Below the pieces are notes generated by a model. That model was given only the letters and a program-made list of their open reading frames with translations, was not told the origin of the DNA and searched no databases. Position numbers and translations under genes: made by a program. A stretch of 64,000 nt of DNA, from NCBI GenBank assembly GCA_036395755.1, contig DASWCZ010000094.1, positions 1 through 64,000 of the forward strand. Reading direction: 5' to 3'. The DNA is from Gp7-AA6 sp036395755 (GTDB lineage Bacteria; Acidobacteriota; Thermoanaerobaculia; UBA5066; Gp7-AA6). Shown in pieces: positions 7,474-15,380 of this stretch. Numbering within the stretch: position 1 is the first letter of the stretch; each line of letters opens with the position of its first letter.

Positions 7474-9074
7474 GCTCGTTGCCGCCGCGCCCGACGCTGT
7501 CGCAGGCGCGGGCGAAGCTTTACGAGCTCGGTTATCTCAAAAGCCGCATCGAGCGCTTCGTTTTCCACCGCGCGCTCCAGAGCATCGCGGTGCTCCTCCT
7601 CCCGGTCGTCTTTGCGGGAGCCCTCGCCGTCTCGCTGGCGGAGACGGCGGCGGTCGCCGCGTCGCAGTTCCGTTACGGGGAGTCGCCCCGGGCGGTCGGC
7701 CTTCTCTTCGCCCATCTCTACCTCGCGGCGGTCCTCCCGTCGGCCGTCTTCGCGGCCATTCTCTTCCTCGCGGCCGGCCGATCCAGGAGGCCGGGGCGCG
7801 GCGCGGCAGTGTTCGGTCTCCTCGCCGCCGCCGGGGCTCTCTTTCTCTGGATCTTCGGGACTTTGCGGCTCGGACCGGAACGACCGGCGGCGGCACTCGT
7901 CTGGGGCATTCCGGTCTCCCTCGCCTCGCTCCTCTTCGGCGCGGCCGCGCGGGCGACCTTCCTCGCGCGCGCTTTCGCGGGGTCGGGCCGGCTTCCCGAA
8001 CGTCCTCGGCGCGCGATTCTCGTATTCGCGGTCGCGGGAGCGTTCTCCGTCGCCGCGGTCCTCTTCGCGACGCGGCGGGAGCAGGTCCACCCCGCGCCTC
8101 CGCTCCCGCGCCGGCGGGGCGAAGCCGTCGTAGTCGTCGGGATCGACGGTCTCGCGCTCGACTCGCCGCGCGCACGGGACGAGCCGATCGCCCGCCGCCT
8201 CTCGGGAGCCCCGGCCGGTTGGTGGGAAACGCATCCCGCGTCTCCGGCGGAAATCTGGACCGACCTCGCGACCGGAGTGCCGGCGGCTCGACACGGCGTT
8301 CGCGCGCTGGAGTGGGTCCGTCCCCTCGGCGTTCCCGCGCTTCGGCCGCCGTCCGGCGCGTCCTGGTATCTCCGCGGAGTCGGGCTCGCGGTCGGGACCG
8401 TCGCGCGCGCCCCGGTGTCCGCGTGGGAGCGACGGAGCCTCGCCTTCTGGGAGGTCGCCGCGTCCGCGGGACTTCCGGCCCTGGCGGTCGGATGGTGGGC
8501 GTCGGGTCCATGGCCCGGCGCCGCCGTCGTTGAGAACCGCGAGGTCCTCGCGCGGTCGGCGAGCGGGATCGATGCGGACTCCGTCGCGATCCGCGAGTTC
8601 GAGCGGCGGTTCGAGGGGCAGAGGGTGGCGGCCCTCTACCTGCCGGGCGCGGACATCCTGCGCAGCGATCCGCCCGCCCGCGCGGTGGCGCTACGAGAGC
8701 TCGCGCCCTTCCTCGATCGCTGGATCGCTCGCGCGCGCCTGGGCGAGGTTGTACTCGCCGTCGTCACCGCCGACAGCCATCCTCCTCCCGGATCGCACGG
8801 CCGGCTGTTCGTGTTCGATGGTGGGATTTTGCCGGGGGCGGGCATCCGCAGAATACGTCCGGTCGACGTCGCCCCGTCAGTTCTCGCCCGCGCCGGAATT
8901 CCCGCCGCGCGCGACCTTGCGGGACGGGCGATCACGACGCTGTTCCGGCCGGGTACTCTCGATCCCACGACGGTGGCGACCTACGGTGAGAGGATTGCCC
9001 CCCCCGCGACGGCGCGCCCGGAGACCGATCGCGAGTATTTGGAAAAGCTCAAATCGCTGGGATACTTGAACTGA
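7470..9074 (+). CDS. Membrane-anchored alkaline phosphatase / phosphodiesterase superfamily protein
   Basis: About 534 residues from a TTG that overlaps the previous stop (TTGA). The first 210 residues hold about five transmembrane segments. A soluble domain then opens with VVVVGIDGLALDSPR, a metal-binding strand typical of the type I phosphodiesterase/nucleotide pyrophosphatase branch, followed by WTDLATGVPAARHGV, where the nucleophile Thr is expected. The C-terminus, YLEKLKSLGYL, is a tail often seen in acidobacterial and deltaproteobacterial members. The phosphoester or phosphotransfer substrate is unknown. Some later metal ligands are not obvious by eye, so catalysis is inferred. The long open frame upstream of 7470 is a shadow of the synthase gene. 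Confidence 0.7.
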   Translation: MSSLPPRPTLSQARAKLYELGYLKSRIERFVFHRALQSIAVLLLPVVFAGALAVSLAETAAVAASQFRYGESPRAVGLLFAHLYLAAVLPSAVFAAILFLAAGRSRRPGRGAAVFGLLAAAGALFLWIFGTLRLGPERPAAALVWGIPVSLASLLFGAAARATFLARAFAGSGRLPERPRRAILVFAVAGAFSVAAVLFATRREQVHPAPPLPRRRGEAVVVVGIDGLALDSPRARDEPIARRLSGAPAGWWETHPASPAEIWTDLATGVPAARHGVRALEWVRPLGVPALRPPSGASWYLRGVGLAVGTVARAPVSAWERRSLAFWEVAASAGLPALAVGWWASGPWPGAAVVENREVLARSASGIDADSVAIREFERRFEGQRVAALYLPGADILRSDPPARAVALRELAPFLDRWIARARLGEVVLAVVTADSHPPPGSHGRLFVFDGGILPGAGIRRIRPVDVAPSVLARAGIPAARDLAGRAITTLFRPGTLDPTTVATYGERIAPPATARPETDREYLEKLKSLGYLN

Positions 9075-9078
9075 GACG

Positions 9079-10134
9079 ATGAAAGCCGTCTTCTTTCGGA
9101 AACACGGGGGCAACGAGGTCCTCGAGTACGGCGACTGGCCGGACCCGAAGCCCGGTGCCGGCGAGGTCGTCGTCGCCATTGCCGCCGCGGCGATGAACCA
9201 GCTCGACGTCTTCGTGCGCAATGGCCTCCCGGGCGTCCCGCTTCCTCAAGTCCCGGGGGCCGACGGCTCAGGCGTCGTCGACGAGCTCGGCCCCGGGGTG
9301 ACCGGGCTGACGCCGGGGGATCGCGTTCTGATCCAGCCCGGCCTCTGGTGTAGTACCTGCGAGTTCTGCCGCTCGGGAGAGCAGTGTCTCTGCGTGACGT
9401 TCCGCATCGTGGGCGAGCATGCTCCCGGCACTTTCGCGGAGAAGGCCGTTGTCCCGGCGCGCAACCTCTTCCCGATCCCGGACAAGATTTCCTTCGAACA
9501 GGCGGCGGCTTTTCCCCTCTCCTATCAGACGGCGTGGCGCATGATCGTCGGAAGGGGGGAAGTGCGTCCGGGCGACACCGTGCTCATTCACGGAGTCGGG
9601 GGTGGAGTGGGCTGGGCGGCGCTCGAGATCGCTCTCCTCTGCGGCGCGCGCGTGATCGCGACGACCTCCAGCGAAGAGAAGGCCCGGCAGGCGCGCGCCG
9701 CCGGCGCGGAGCTCGTCGTCGAATACACGTCCGAGGACGTCGGGGAAGCGGTCCGCCGCCACACCGCCAAACGGGGAGTCGACGTGGTAGTGGACTCGGT
9801 CGGGGAGAAGACCTGGATGACCTCGCTGCGCGCGGTGCGACGGGGCGGCCGCATCCTGACCTGCGGCGCCACGACGGGACCGAACCCGGCCGAGGAGATC
9901 CGGCTGATCTTCTGGAAGCACATCTCGATCCTCGGCTCGACGATGGCGAACGATCGGGAGTTTCGCGCGCTTCTCGCGGCGGTCGCCTCGGGACGGCTGG
10001 CGCCCCGGATCGACCGGGTCCTGCCGCTCGAACGGGCGGCCGAAGCATACCGGCTGCTCGCGGAAGGGCGCCAGTTCGGCAAGATCGTCCTCGTTCCCGA
10101 CGGTCATGGGCGGAACTGGCCCGATGGAGACTGA
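9079..10134 (+). CDS. MDR-family (zinc/quinone-type) NAD(P)H oxidoreductase
   Basis: A 351-residue medium-chain dehydrogenase/reductase. The N-terminal GroES-like half contains GADGSGVVDELG and a structural-zinc loop with four cysteines (CSTCEFCRSGEQC). The Rossmann half contains IHGVGGGVGWAALEIA and VDVVVDSVGE. The catalytic-zinc cysteine near residue 37 of true alcohol dehydrogenases appears as Asn-Gln (AAAMNQLDVF), which is the quinone-reductase/crotonyl-CoA-reductase-like pattern. Substrate unknown. It starts 4 bp after the phosphatase-like gene and overlaps the glycosyltransferase gene, so these are probably co-transcribed. Confidence 0.85.
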   Translation: MKAVFFRKHGGNEVLEYGDWPDPKPGAGEVVVAIAAAAMNQLDVFVRNGLPGVPLPQVPGADGSGVVDELGPGVTGLTPGDRVLIQPGLWCSTCEFCRSGEQCLCVTFRIVGEHAPGTFAEKAVVPARNLFPIPDKISFEQAAAFPLSYQTAWRMIVGRGEVRPGDTVLIHGVGGGVGWAALEIALLCGARVIATTSSEEKARQARAAGAELVVEYTSEDVGEAVRRHTAKRGVDVVVDSVGEKTWMTSLRAVRRGGRILTCGATTGPNPAEEIRLIFWKHISILGSTMANDREFRALLAAVASGRLAPRIDRVLPLERAAEAYRLLAEGRQFGKIVLVPDGHGRNWPDGD

Positions 10135-11317
10135 GACCCAGGAGGGAGTACCGAGGACCCAGGCGCCGCTCTCGATCCTCCAGGTGCTGGAAAAAGGGAG
10201 CTTCACGACCGGCAGCGTCGTGCAGATGTTCGAGCTCGCGCGGGGGCTCGCTCGGCGCGGCCATCGCGTGGCGGTCGTTTCCCGACCGGACGGCGATGTC
10301 GGCGACCGGTGCCGCGCAGAGGGGATTCCGTTCTTCGCCCTCCCGTTCCGGCACGAGTTCGACTTCGGGAGCGCACGCGGCCTCGCCCGGCTCGTTCGTG
10401 ATCGCTCGGTCGACGTCGTCCACGTTCACAAGGGGATCGCGCACTCCGCTTCGTTCTTCGCGGCGTTCTTCTCGAGGAAGAGGCCGGTCCTGGTCGTCAA
10501 CCGGGGCGTGTCGTTTCCGCTCGACGCCGCGAGCTCGCTCAAGTATCGCTTTCGACTCGACGCCGTCGTGACCGTGTGCGAGGACATCAAGAAGGTCGTC
10601 GTGAAATCGGCGGGCGTGCCGCCGGAGAAGGTCCACGTCGTTTATGCCGGCGTCGACCTGTCCCGGTTCGACCCCGCGCGGACGGATGGGCCGCGGGTGC
10701 GGCGGGAGTGGGGCGTGGGCGTGGAGGAGACGCTGCTCCTCCAGGTCGGTGCGCGGGAGTGGAAGGGATGGCGTGACCTCGTCTGCGCCGCGGCGCTCCT
10801 CGCGGCCGACTTTCCGGGCCTTCGAACGGCGATCGTCGCCTGTAAGGACGAGGCGGAGAAAGATCGCGTCCGCGAGTTCGCGCGCGAGCGCGGGATCGGC
10901 GACCGCGTTCTTCCGATCGCATTCCGCACGGACATGCCGGACGTCCTCGCCGCGGCCGACGTCGTGGCCGACCTGTCCTACGAAGGGCTGGGAATCACTG
11001 GAACGATCCGGGAAGCGATGGCGCTCGGCCGACCCGTCGTGGCGAGCGCGGCCGGAGGCAACCCCGAGCTCGTCGTGGACGGAGTCTCCGGGCTTCTCGT
11101 TGCGCCCCGGGACGTCGCCGCCGCGGCGGGAGCGGTCCGGCGCCTCCTGTCCGAGCCGGCTCTCGCGGCGCGTTTGTCCGGCGCGGGGCGGGATCGGGTC
11201 GTCGGAGGTTTCTCGACCGAGGTGCGGCTCGACCGGATCGAGGCGCTCTACCGGCGACTCATCGCCGGAAGATCCAGAGGAGGAGCGTCAGGAGAAGCGA
11301 CAACAGTAAGCAGGTGA
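10124..11317 (+). CDS. GT4-family glycosyltransferase
   Basis: About 397 residues from the ATG at 10124; an in-frame ATG at 10106 would add six. The N-terminal domain starts with LSILQVLEKGSFTTGS and holds the HVHKG segment of GT-B enzymes. The C-terminal domain has the nucleotide-sugar binding pattern EGLGITGTIREAMALGRPVV, whose Glu residues match the E-x7-E of GT4. It probably transfers a sugar from NDP-sugar to a cell-surface glycan. Donor and acceptor are unknown. The 3' end overlaps the opposite-strand DUF2905 gene by 59 bp. Confidence 0.87.
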   Translation: METETQEGVPRTQAPLSILQVLEKGSFTTGSVVQMFELARGLARRGHRVAVVSRPDGDVGDRCRAEGIPFFALPFRHEFDFGSARGLARLVRDRSVDVVHVHKGIAHSASFFAAFFSRKRPVLVVNRGVSFPLDAASSLKYRFRLDAVVTVCEDIKKVVVKSAGVPPEKVHVVYAGVDLSRFDPARTDGPRVRREWGVGVEETLLLQVGAREWKGWRDLVCAAALLAADFPGLRTAIVACKDEAEKDRVREFARERGIGDRVLPIAFRTDMPDVLAAADVVADLSYEGLGITGTIREAMALGRPVVASAAGGNPELVVDGVSGLLVAPRDVAAAAGAVRRLLSEPALAARLSGAGRDRVVGGFSTEVRLDRIEALYRRLIAGRSRGGASGEATTVSR

Positions 11318-11468
11318 CGATCGGAAATGCGAACGTGAAGCCGGGCCGCCGGACGACGACGTCTCCCGGCAGCCTGCCGAAGTACCGCAAAACGATCGGC
11401 CACGCAGCGGCGGCCGCCACCAGAACCAGCCCGACGACGAGAATCAACGAGCGGATCGACGATCCCAC
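11259..11468 (-). CDS. DUF2905 small membrane protein
   Basis: A 69-residue protein with two transmembrane segments (about 6-28 and 45-66) separated by the family hallmark RYFGRLPGDVVVRRPGFTFA and ending in IFRR. DUF2905 proteins are widespread and functionally uncharacterised. The family match supports a real gene despite its size and its 59-bp tail overlap with the glycosyltransferase gene on the other strand. It is divergent from radC, with a gap of 26 bp. Confidence 0.85.
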   Translation of the reverse strand: MGSSIRSLILVVGLVLVAAAAAWPIVLRYFGRLPGDVVVRRPGFTFAFPIVTCLLLSLLLTLLLWIFRR

Positions 11469-11494
11469 CGCTCGATTATGAGCGGGGTCGAGCC

Positions 11495-12184
11495 TTGAGA
11501 CCGAGCTTTCGGATTTGCGACCTCCCCGCCGACGATCGTCCTCGCGAGCGCCTCGCCCGCGCAGGTCCCGCGGCGCTCTCCTCCGAAGAGCTCCTTGCCC
11601 TACTGCTCGGATCCGGCGGACGCGGCGAAAGCGCTCTCGACTGCGCGCGGAGGCTGCTCGCCGCGCACGGGGGCCTCGCGGGCCTCGCGGGTCTCTCCGG
11701 CGGCGAGCTCGCGCAGGAGAGGGGCGTCGGAAGGGCGCGCGCGTCGGCCATCGAAGCCGCGATCGAGGTCGGCCGGCGCCTGGCGTCCGAGACGCTCGCC
11801 GCGCGCGACCTGATGAACGAGCCCGCGCTCGTCAAGGAATACCTGCGGCGGACCCGCGGAGACGGCACCCAGGAGAGGACGGGCGCGCTCTACCTGAACG
11901 CGCGCAACCGGTTGCTCCGCGACGATCCGGAGATCTATCGCGGGACACTCGATCGCGCGGTCGTCGAGCCGCGGGAGCTCCTGAAGAGGGCGCTCCTGTC
12001 GAACGCTGCCGCGCTCATCGTGTACCACAACCATCCTTCCGGAGACCCGGCGCCCTCGCGGGAGGACCGGGAGTTCACGCGGCGGCTGGCGTCGGCCGCG
12101 GATCTCGTCGGACTGCGCCTTCTCGATCACGTCGTCGTCGGGCGGGAGGGCTGCGTCTCGTTCCGGGAGGCCGGGCTGCTGTAG
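11495..12184 (+). CDS. radC: RadC/JAB1 family DNA repair-associated protein
   Basis: A 229-residue RadC protein. An N-terminal UPF0758/HhH region (ERLARAGPAALSSEELLALL) is followed by a JAMM metallo-domain with HNHPSGDPAPSREDREFT (the HxH and Asp zinc ligands) and an upstream Glu in the RGTLDRAVVEPREL strand. RadC proteins are JAMM-fold; their exact biochemical role remains unsettled despite the historical repair name. The TTG start is the only reasonable one near the conserved N-terminus; the in-frame region upstream has no better codon. metG follows 50 bp downstream. Confidence 0.9.
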   Translation: MRPSFRICDLPADDRPRERLARAGPAALSSEELLALLLGSGGRGESALDCARRLLAAHGGLAGLAGLSGGELAQERGVGRARASAIEAAIEVGRRLASETLAARDLMNEPALVKEYLRRTRGDGTQERTGALYLNARNRLLRDDPEIYRGTLDRAVVEPRELLKRALLSNAAALIVYHNHPSGDPAPSREDREFTRRLASAADLVGLRLLDHVVVGREGCVSFREAGLL

Positions 12185-12234
12185 ATCGCTCCGGGCTCAC
12201 GGCTGCGAGCTTGCGGTATCGTTTCCCGTTTCCC

Positions 12235-14175
12235 ATGAAGACGTTCTACGCGACGACGCCGATCTACTACGTCAACGACCTGCCCCACATCGGGCACATC
12301 TACTCGACGGTCGTGACGGACGTCCTCACCCGCTACCATCGCCTGCTGGGAGAGAAGACCTGGTTCCTGACGGGCACCGACGAGCACGGACAGAAGATCG
12401 AGCGCGCCGCCGCGGCGCAGGGGACCGAGCCAATCGAGCTCGCGAACCGCGTCGTCCTTCGCTATCACGAGCTCTACCGGCGCTTCGGCGTCGCGAACGA
12501 CGACTTCATCCGGACGACGGAGCCACGCCACCGGCGCGGCGTCGAGGAGATCATCCGGAGAATCGAGGCGGCGGGCGATTTCTATCTCGCGCGGCACGAA
12601 GGCTGGTACTGCGCGAGCTGTGAGGCGTTCTACACGGAGAAGGAGCTCGTGGACCGGAAGTGCCCGATCCACGGGGAGCCCGCGGCCTGGCAGTCCGAGG
12701 AGAACGTCTTCTTCCGCCTGTCGAAGTACGCCGGGCGGCTCCTCGAGATCTACCGGAGGGAGCCGGGGTTCGTCCGCCCCGACACGCGCCGGGCCGAAGT
12801 GATGTCGTTCGTCGAGGCGGGCCTGAAAGACCTGTCGGTGTCGCGAACGAACGTGAAGTGGGGAATCCCGTTCCCGGGAAGACCCGGCCACGTCGTCTAC
12901 GTCTGGTTAGACGCGCTCTCGAACTACATCACCGCTCTCGGGTTCGGCGCCGACGACGACCGGAGGTATCGCGAGTTCTGGGAGAACCCCGAGGGCCGGC
13001 GGGTCCACGTGATCGGCAAGGACATCCTGCGCTTTCACGCCGTCTACTGGCCCGCGTTCCTGCTCTCGGCCGGTGTTCCAGTCCCGACGACGGTCTGGGC
13101 GCACGGCTGGTGGCTGCGCGACGAGAGGAAGGTATCCAAGTCGGTGGGAAACATCGTTCAGCCCGACGCGCTGGTCGCGCAGTTCGGGCCCGATGCGTTG
13201 CGCTATTTCCTCATGCGGGAGATGGCGTTCGGGCAGGACGCCTCCTTTTCGGACCAGGCCTTTCTGGAGCGGTACAACGCGGACCTCGCGAACGACCTCG
13301 GCAACACGGTCTCGCGGGTCGCCGCGCTGTGCCGCCAGGCGTTCGGCTCCTCGCCGCCGGAGCCCTGCGACGACAACGAGGTCATCGGAGCCTGGGAGCG
13401 GGCCCGGGACGCCTGGCGCGGCGCGATGGACGAGTACGCGTTCCACCGGGGCCTCGAAGCGATCTGGAAGCTCCTGTCGGAGATCAACGGCTTCGTCGTT
13501 TCCCGGGAGCCGTGGAAGATCCTGAAGGAAGAGGGGCGCTCCGGACGCCTTTCGCGGATCCTCTACGCGTCGGCCGAAGGCGTCCGGCTTGTCGCCGCGC
13601 TCGTCTCGCCGTTCATGCCGGGGACCTCGCGCAGGATCTGCGCCGCGATCGGCGCGCCCGAGAAGGAAGCCACGCTCGAGGACCTCGAGTGGGGTCGCCT
13701 TCCGATCGGCGCTCCGCTGCCCGCGGCCGAGGCGCTCTTCCCGCGAGTGGACACCGCGGCGTATTTTTCGACGGAGGAGAGAAAAATCATGTCGACCGAG
13801 AAACCGGCTGGCCCGACAGCGACGCCTTCTACGGCCGACGCCGACGGGCGCATCTCGATCCAGGACTTCCAGAGGGTCCGCCTGGTGACGGGCCGTGTCC
13901 TCGAGGCCGAACGGGTGCCGCGGTCGAACAAGCTCGTGCGGCTGCAGGTCGACCTGGGATCCGAAAAACGCCAGGTCGTCGCCGGCATCGCGAATCGCTA
14001 CGAGCCGGAAGCGCTCGTGGGGAAGAACGTCGTCATCGTGGCCAACCTGAAACCCGCAAAGCTCATGGGGATCGAGTCCGACGGGATGATCCTCGCGGCA
14101 ACGGTGGGCGAAGCCCAAGACCCTTCGCTCCTCGAGGTCGCCGCGGACGTTCCGCCGGGGAGCACCGTCAAATAG
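12235..14175 (+). CDS. metG: Methionyl-tRNA synthetase with C-terminal tRNA-binding domain
   Basis: A 646-residue class Ia synthetase that charges tRNA-Met. The start at MKTFYATTPIYYVND fits the family. HIGH is at residues 18-21 and the KMSKS loop reads KVSKS near residue 298. A zinc-type knuckle CASC...CPIH lies in the connective domain. Residues about 535-646 form an EMAP/Trbp111 OB-fold tRNA-binding domain (DFQRVRLVTGRVLEAE ... SDGMILAA), separated by a linker rich in Ala, Thr and Pro. The open frame upstream of 12235 is a shadow of radC. tatD follows with a possible ATA/TAG overlap. Confidence 0.97.
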   Translation: MKTFYATTPIYYVNDLPHIGHIYSTVVTDVLTRYHRLLGEKTWFLTGTDEHGQKIERAAAAQGTEPIELANRVVLRYHELYRRFGVANDDFIRTTEPRHRRGVEEIIRRIEAAGDFYLARHEGWYCASCEAFYTEKELVDRKCPIHGEPAAWQSEENVFFRLSKYAGRLLEIYRREPGFVRPDTRRAEVMSFVEAGLKDLSVSRTNVKWGIPFPGRPGHVVYVWLDALSNYITALGFGADDDRRYREFWENPEGRRVHVIGKDILRFHAVYWPAFLLSAGVPVPTTVWAHGWWLRDERKVSKSVGNIVQPDALVAQFGPDALRYFLMREMAFGQDASFSDQAFLERYNADLANDLGNTVSRVAALCRQAFGSSPPEPCDDNEVIGAWERARDAWRGAMDEYAFHRGLEAIWKLLSEINGFVVSREPWKILKEEGRSGRLSRILYASAEGVRLVAALVSPFMPGTSRRICAAIGAPEKEATLEDLEWGRLPIGAPLPAAEALFPRVDTAAYFSTEERKIMSTEKPAGPTATPSTADADGRISIQDFQRVRLVTGRVLEAERVPRSNKLVRLQVDLGSEKRQVVAGIANRYEPEALVGKNVVIVANLKPAKLMGIESDGMILAATVGEAQDPSLLEVAADVPPGSTVK

Positions 14176-14957
14176 CTCCCGCCCGGCTCGCCGACTCGCA
14201 CTGCCACCTCCAGATGGCCGACGGCCCGCTGGACGACGTGCTCGCGCGGGCCCGCGGCGCCGGGGTCGAAAGCTTGCTCGTGCCGGGAACCACGGTCGCA
14301 GATTCCGCGGATGCCGCGCAGATCGCTGCGACTCACGAAGGCGTTCTCGCCGCGGTCGGCGTCCACCCGCACGAGGCGAAGGGCTTCGAGCCGGATCGGG
14401 ACGGTCCCGCGCTCGAGACCCTTGCAGCCCGGCCCGAGGTCGCGGCGATCGGCGAGATCGGCCTCGACTTTCACTACGATCTCTCGCCGCGTGAAAGACA
14501 GATCGAGGTCCTCGAGTGGATGCTGGACCTCGCGTGGCGTCTCGCGCTGCCGGTCGCCCTGCACAACCGGGAGAGCGGATCCGAGCTCCTCGCGCTTCTT
14601 TCCCGACGCGGACCGCGCGAAAACGCGGGCGTCTTCCATTCCTTCACGGAAAGCGCGGAATATGGGAGCAAAGTCCTCAATCTCGGCTTTCGGATCTCGT
14701 TCTCCGGGATGATCACGTTCCGGAGCGCGCGCAACATCCGCGAGGCGGCGAAAGGGATTCCGCTCGACGCGTTGCTCGTCGAGACGGACTCACCGTATCT
14801 GGCTCCCGAACCCCACCGCGGCAAGCGCTGCGAACCGGCATTTGTCGTGGAAACCGCGAAGAAGCTGGCGGAGGTGAAAGCGGTCCCGTTCGACCGTTTG
14901 GCGGATGCGACGACTGCGAACTTCGATCGCCTCTTTCGACGACGCGACGCCCCGTGA
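14172..14957 (+). CDS. tatD: TatD family metal-dependent hydrolase (DNase)
   Basis: About 261 residues of a TIM-barrel TatD hydrolase. Motifs are LADSHCHLQM (HxH metal site), VGVHPHEA, AIGEIGLDFHYD, ALHNRES, VFHSFTE and VETDSPYLAPEPHRGKRCEP. Relatives are 3'-5' exonucleases or D-aminoacyl-tRNA deacylases. No ATG, GTG or TTG exists between the upstream metG frame and the HxH motif. The first ATG (14214) would remove that motif. The likeliest start is the ATA at 14172, overlapping the metG stop, with GGGGAG about ten bases upstream. The following gene overlaps by GTGA. Confidence 0.88.
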   Translation: MAPARLADSHCHLQMADGPLDDVLARARGAGVESLLVPGTTVADSADAAQIAATHEGVLAAVGVHPHEAKGFEPDRDGPALETLAARPEVAAIGEIGLDFHYDLSPRERQIEVLEWMLDLAWRLALPVALHNRESGSELLALLSRRGPRENAGVFHSFTESAEYGSKVLNLGFRISFSGMITFRSARNIREAAKGIPLDALLVETDSPYLAPEPHRGKRCEPAFVVETAKKLAEVKAVPFDRLADATTANFDRLFRRRDAP

Positions 14958-15325
14958 CGAGCGCGTCCCGCATCCCGCCGCGAGAGTTCGAGGCGCTCGT
15001 CGAAGAGGCGCTCGCCGCGGTCCCTGAACGGTTTCGCCGCTACCTGGAGAACGTCGTCGTGGTCGTGGAGGAGGAGCCCACCGACGAGGACTTCGACGAG
15101 ACCGACACTCCCGACGACCACGAGCTCTTCGGGATATTTCGCGGGGCTCCCTACTTCGAGCGCCAGCGTTTCGTCTCCGACCTGCCCGCTCAGATCGCCG
15201 TCTTCCGCGGCCCGATCCTGCGTTCCTGCGCGACTCGGGGCGAAGCGGTCCGGGAGATTCGCGACACCGTCGTGCACGAGCTCGGGCATCTGCTCGGGCT
15301 CGGGGACGAGGAGATGCCTTACTAG
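14954..15325 (+). CDS. Small zincin-like metallopeptidase family protein (PF06262 type)
   Basis: A 123-residue protein from a GTG overlapping the tatD stop. The C-terminal helix VVHELGHLLGLGDEEM contains HExxH plus a downstream Asp, the signature of this small metallopeptidase family. The N-terminal half is acidic (EEEPTDEDFDETDTPDDHE). Members are cytoplasmic and mostly uncharacterised, so peptidase activity is inferred from the zinc motif only. It is the last gene of a metG-tatD run and converges on pnp across a 55-bp gap that contains no clear terminator. Confidence 0.85.
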   Translation: MTSASRIPPREFEALVEEALAAVPERFRRYLENVVVVVEEEPTDEDFDETDTPDDHELFGIFRGAPYFERQRFVSDLPAQIAVFRGPILRSCATRGEAVREIRDTVVHELGHLLGLGDEEMPY

Positions 15326-15380
15326 CCGGAAACGCGACTTATCGGATCCGAATCGCCTCTTGTCCGGATACCTGCCGGTT

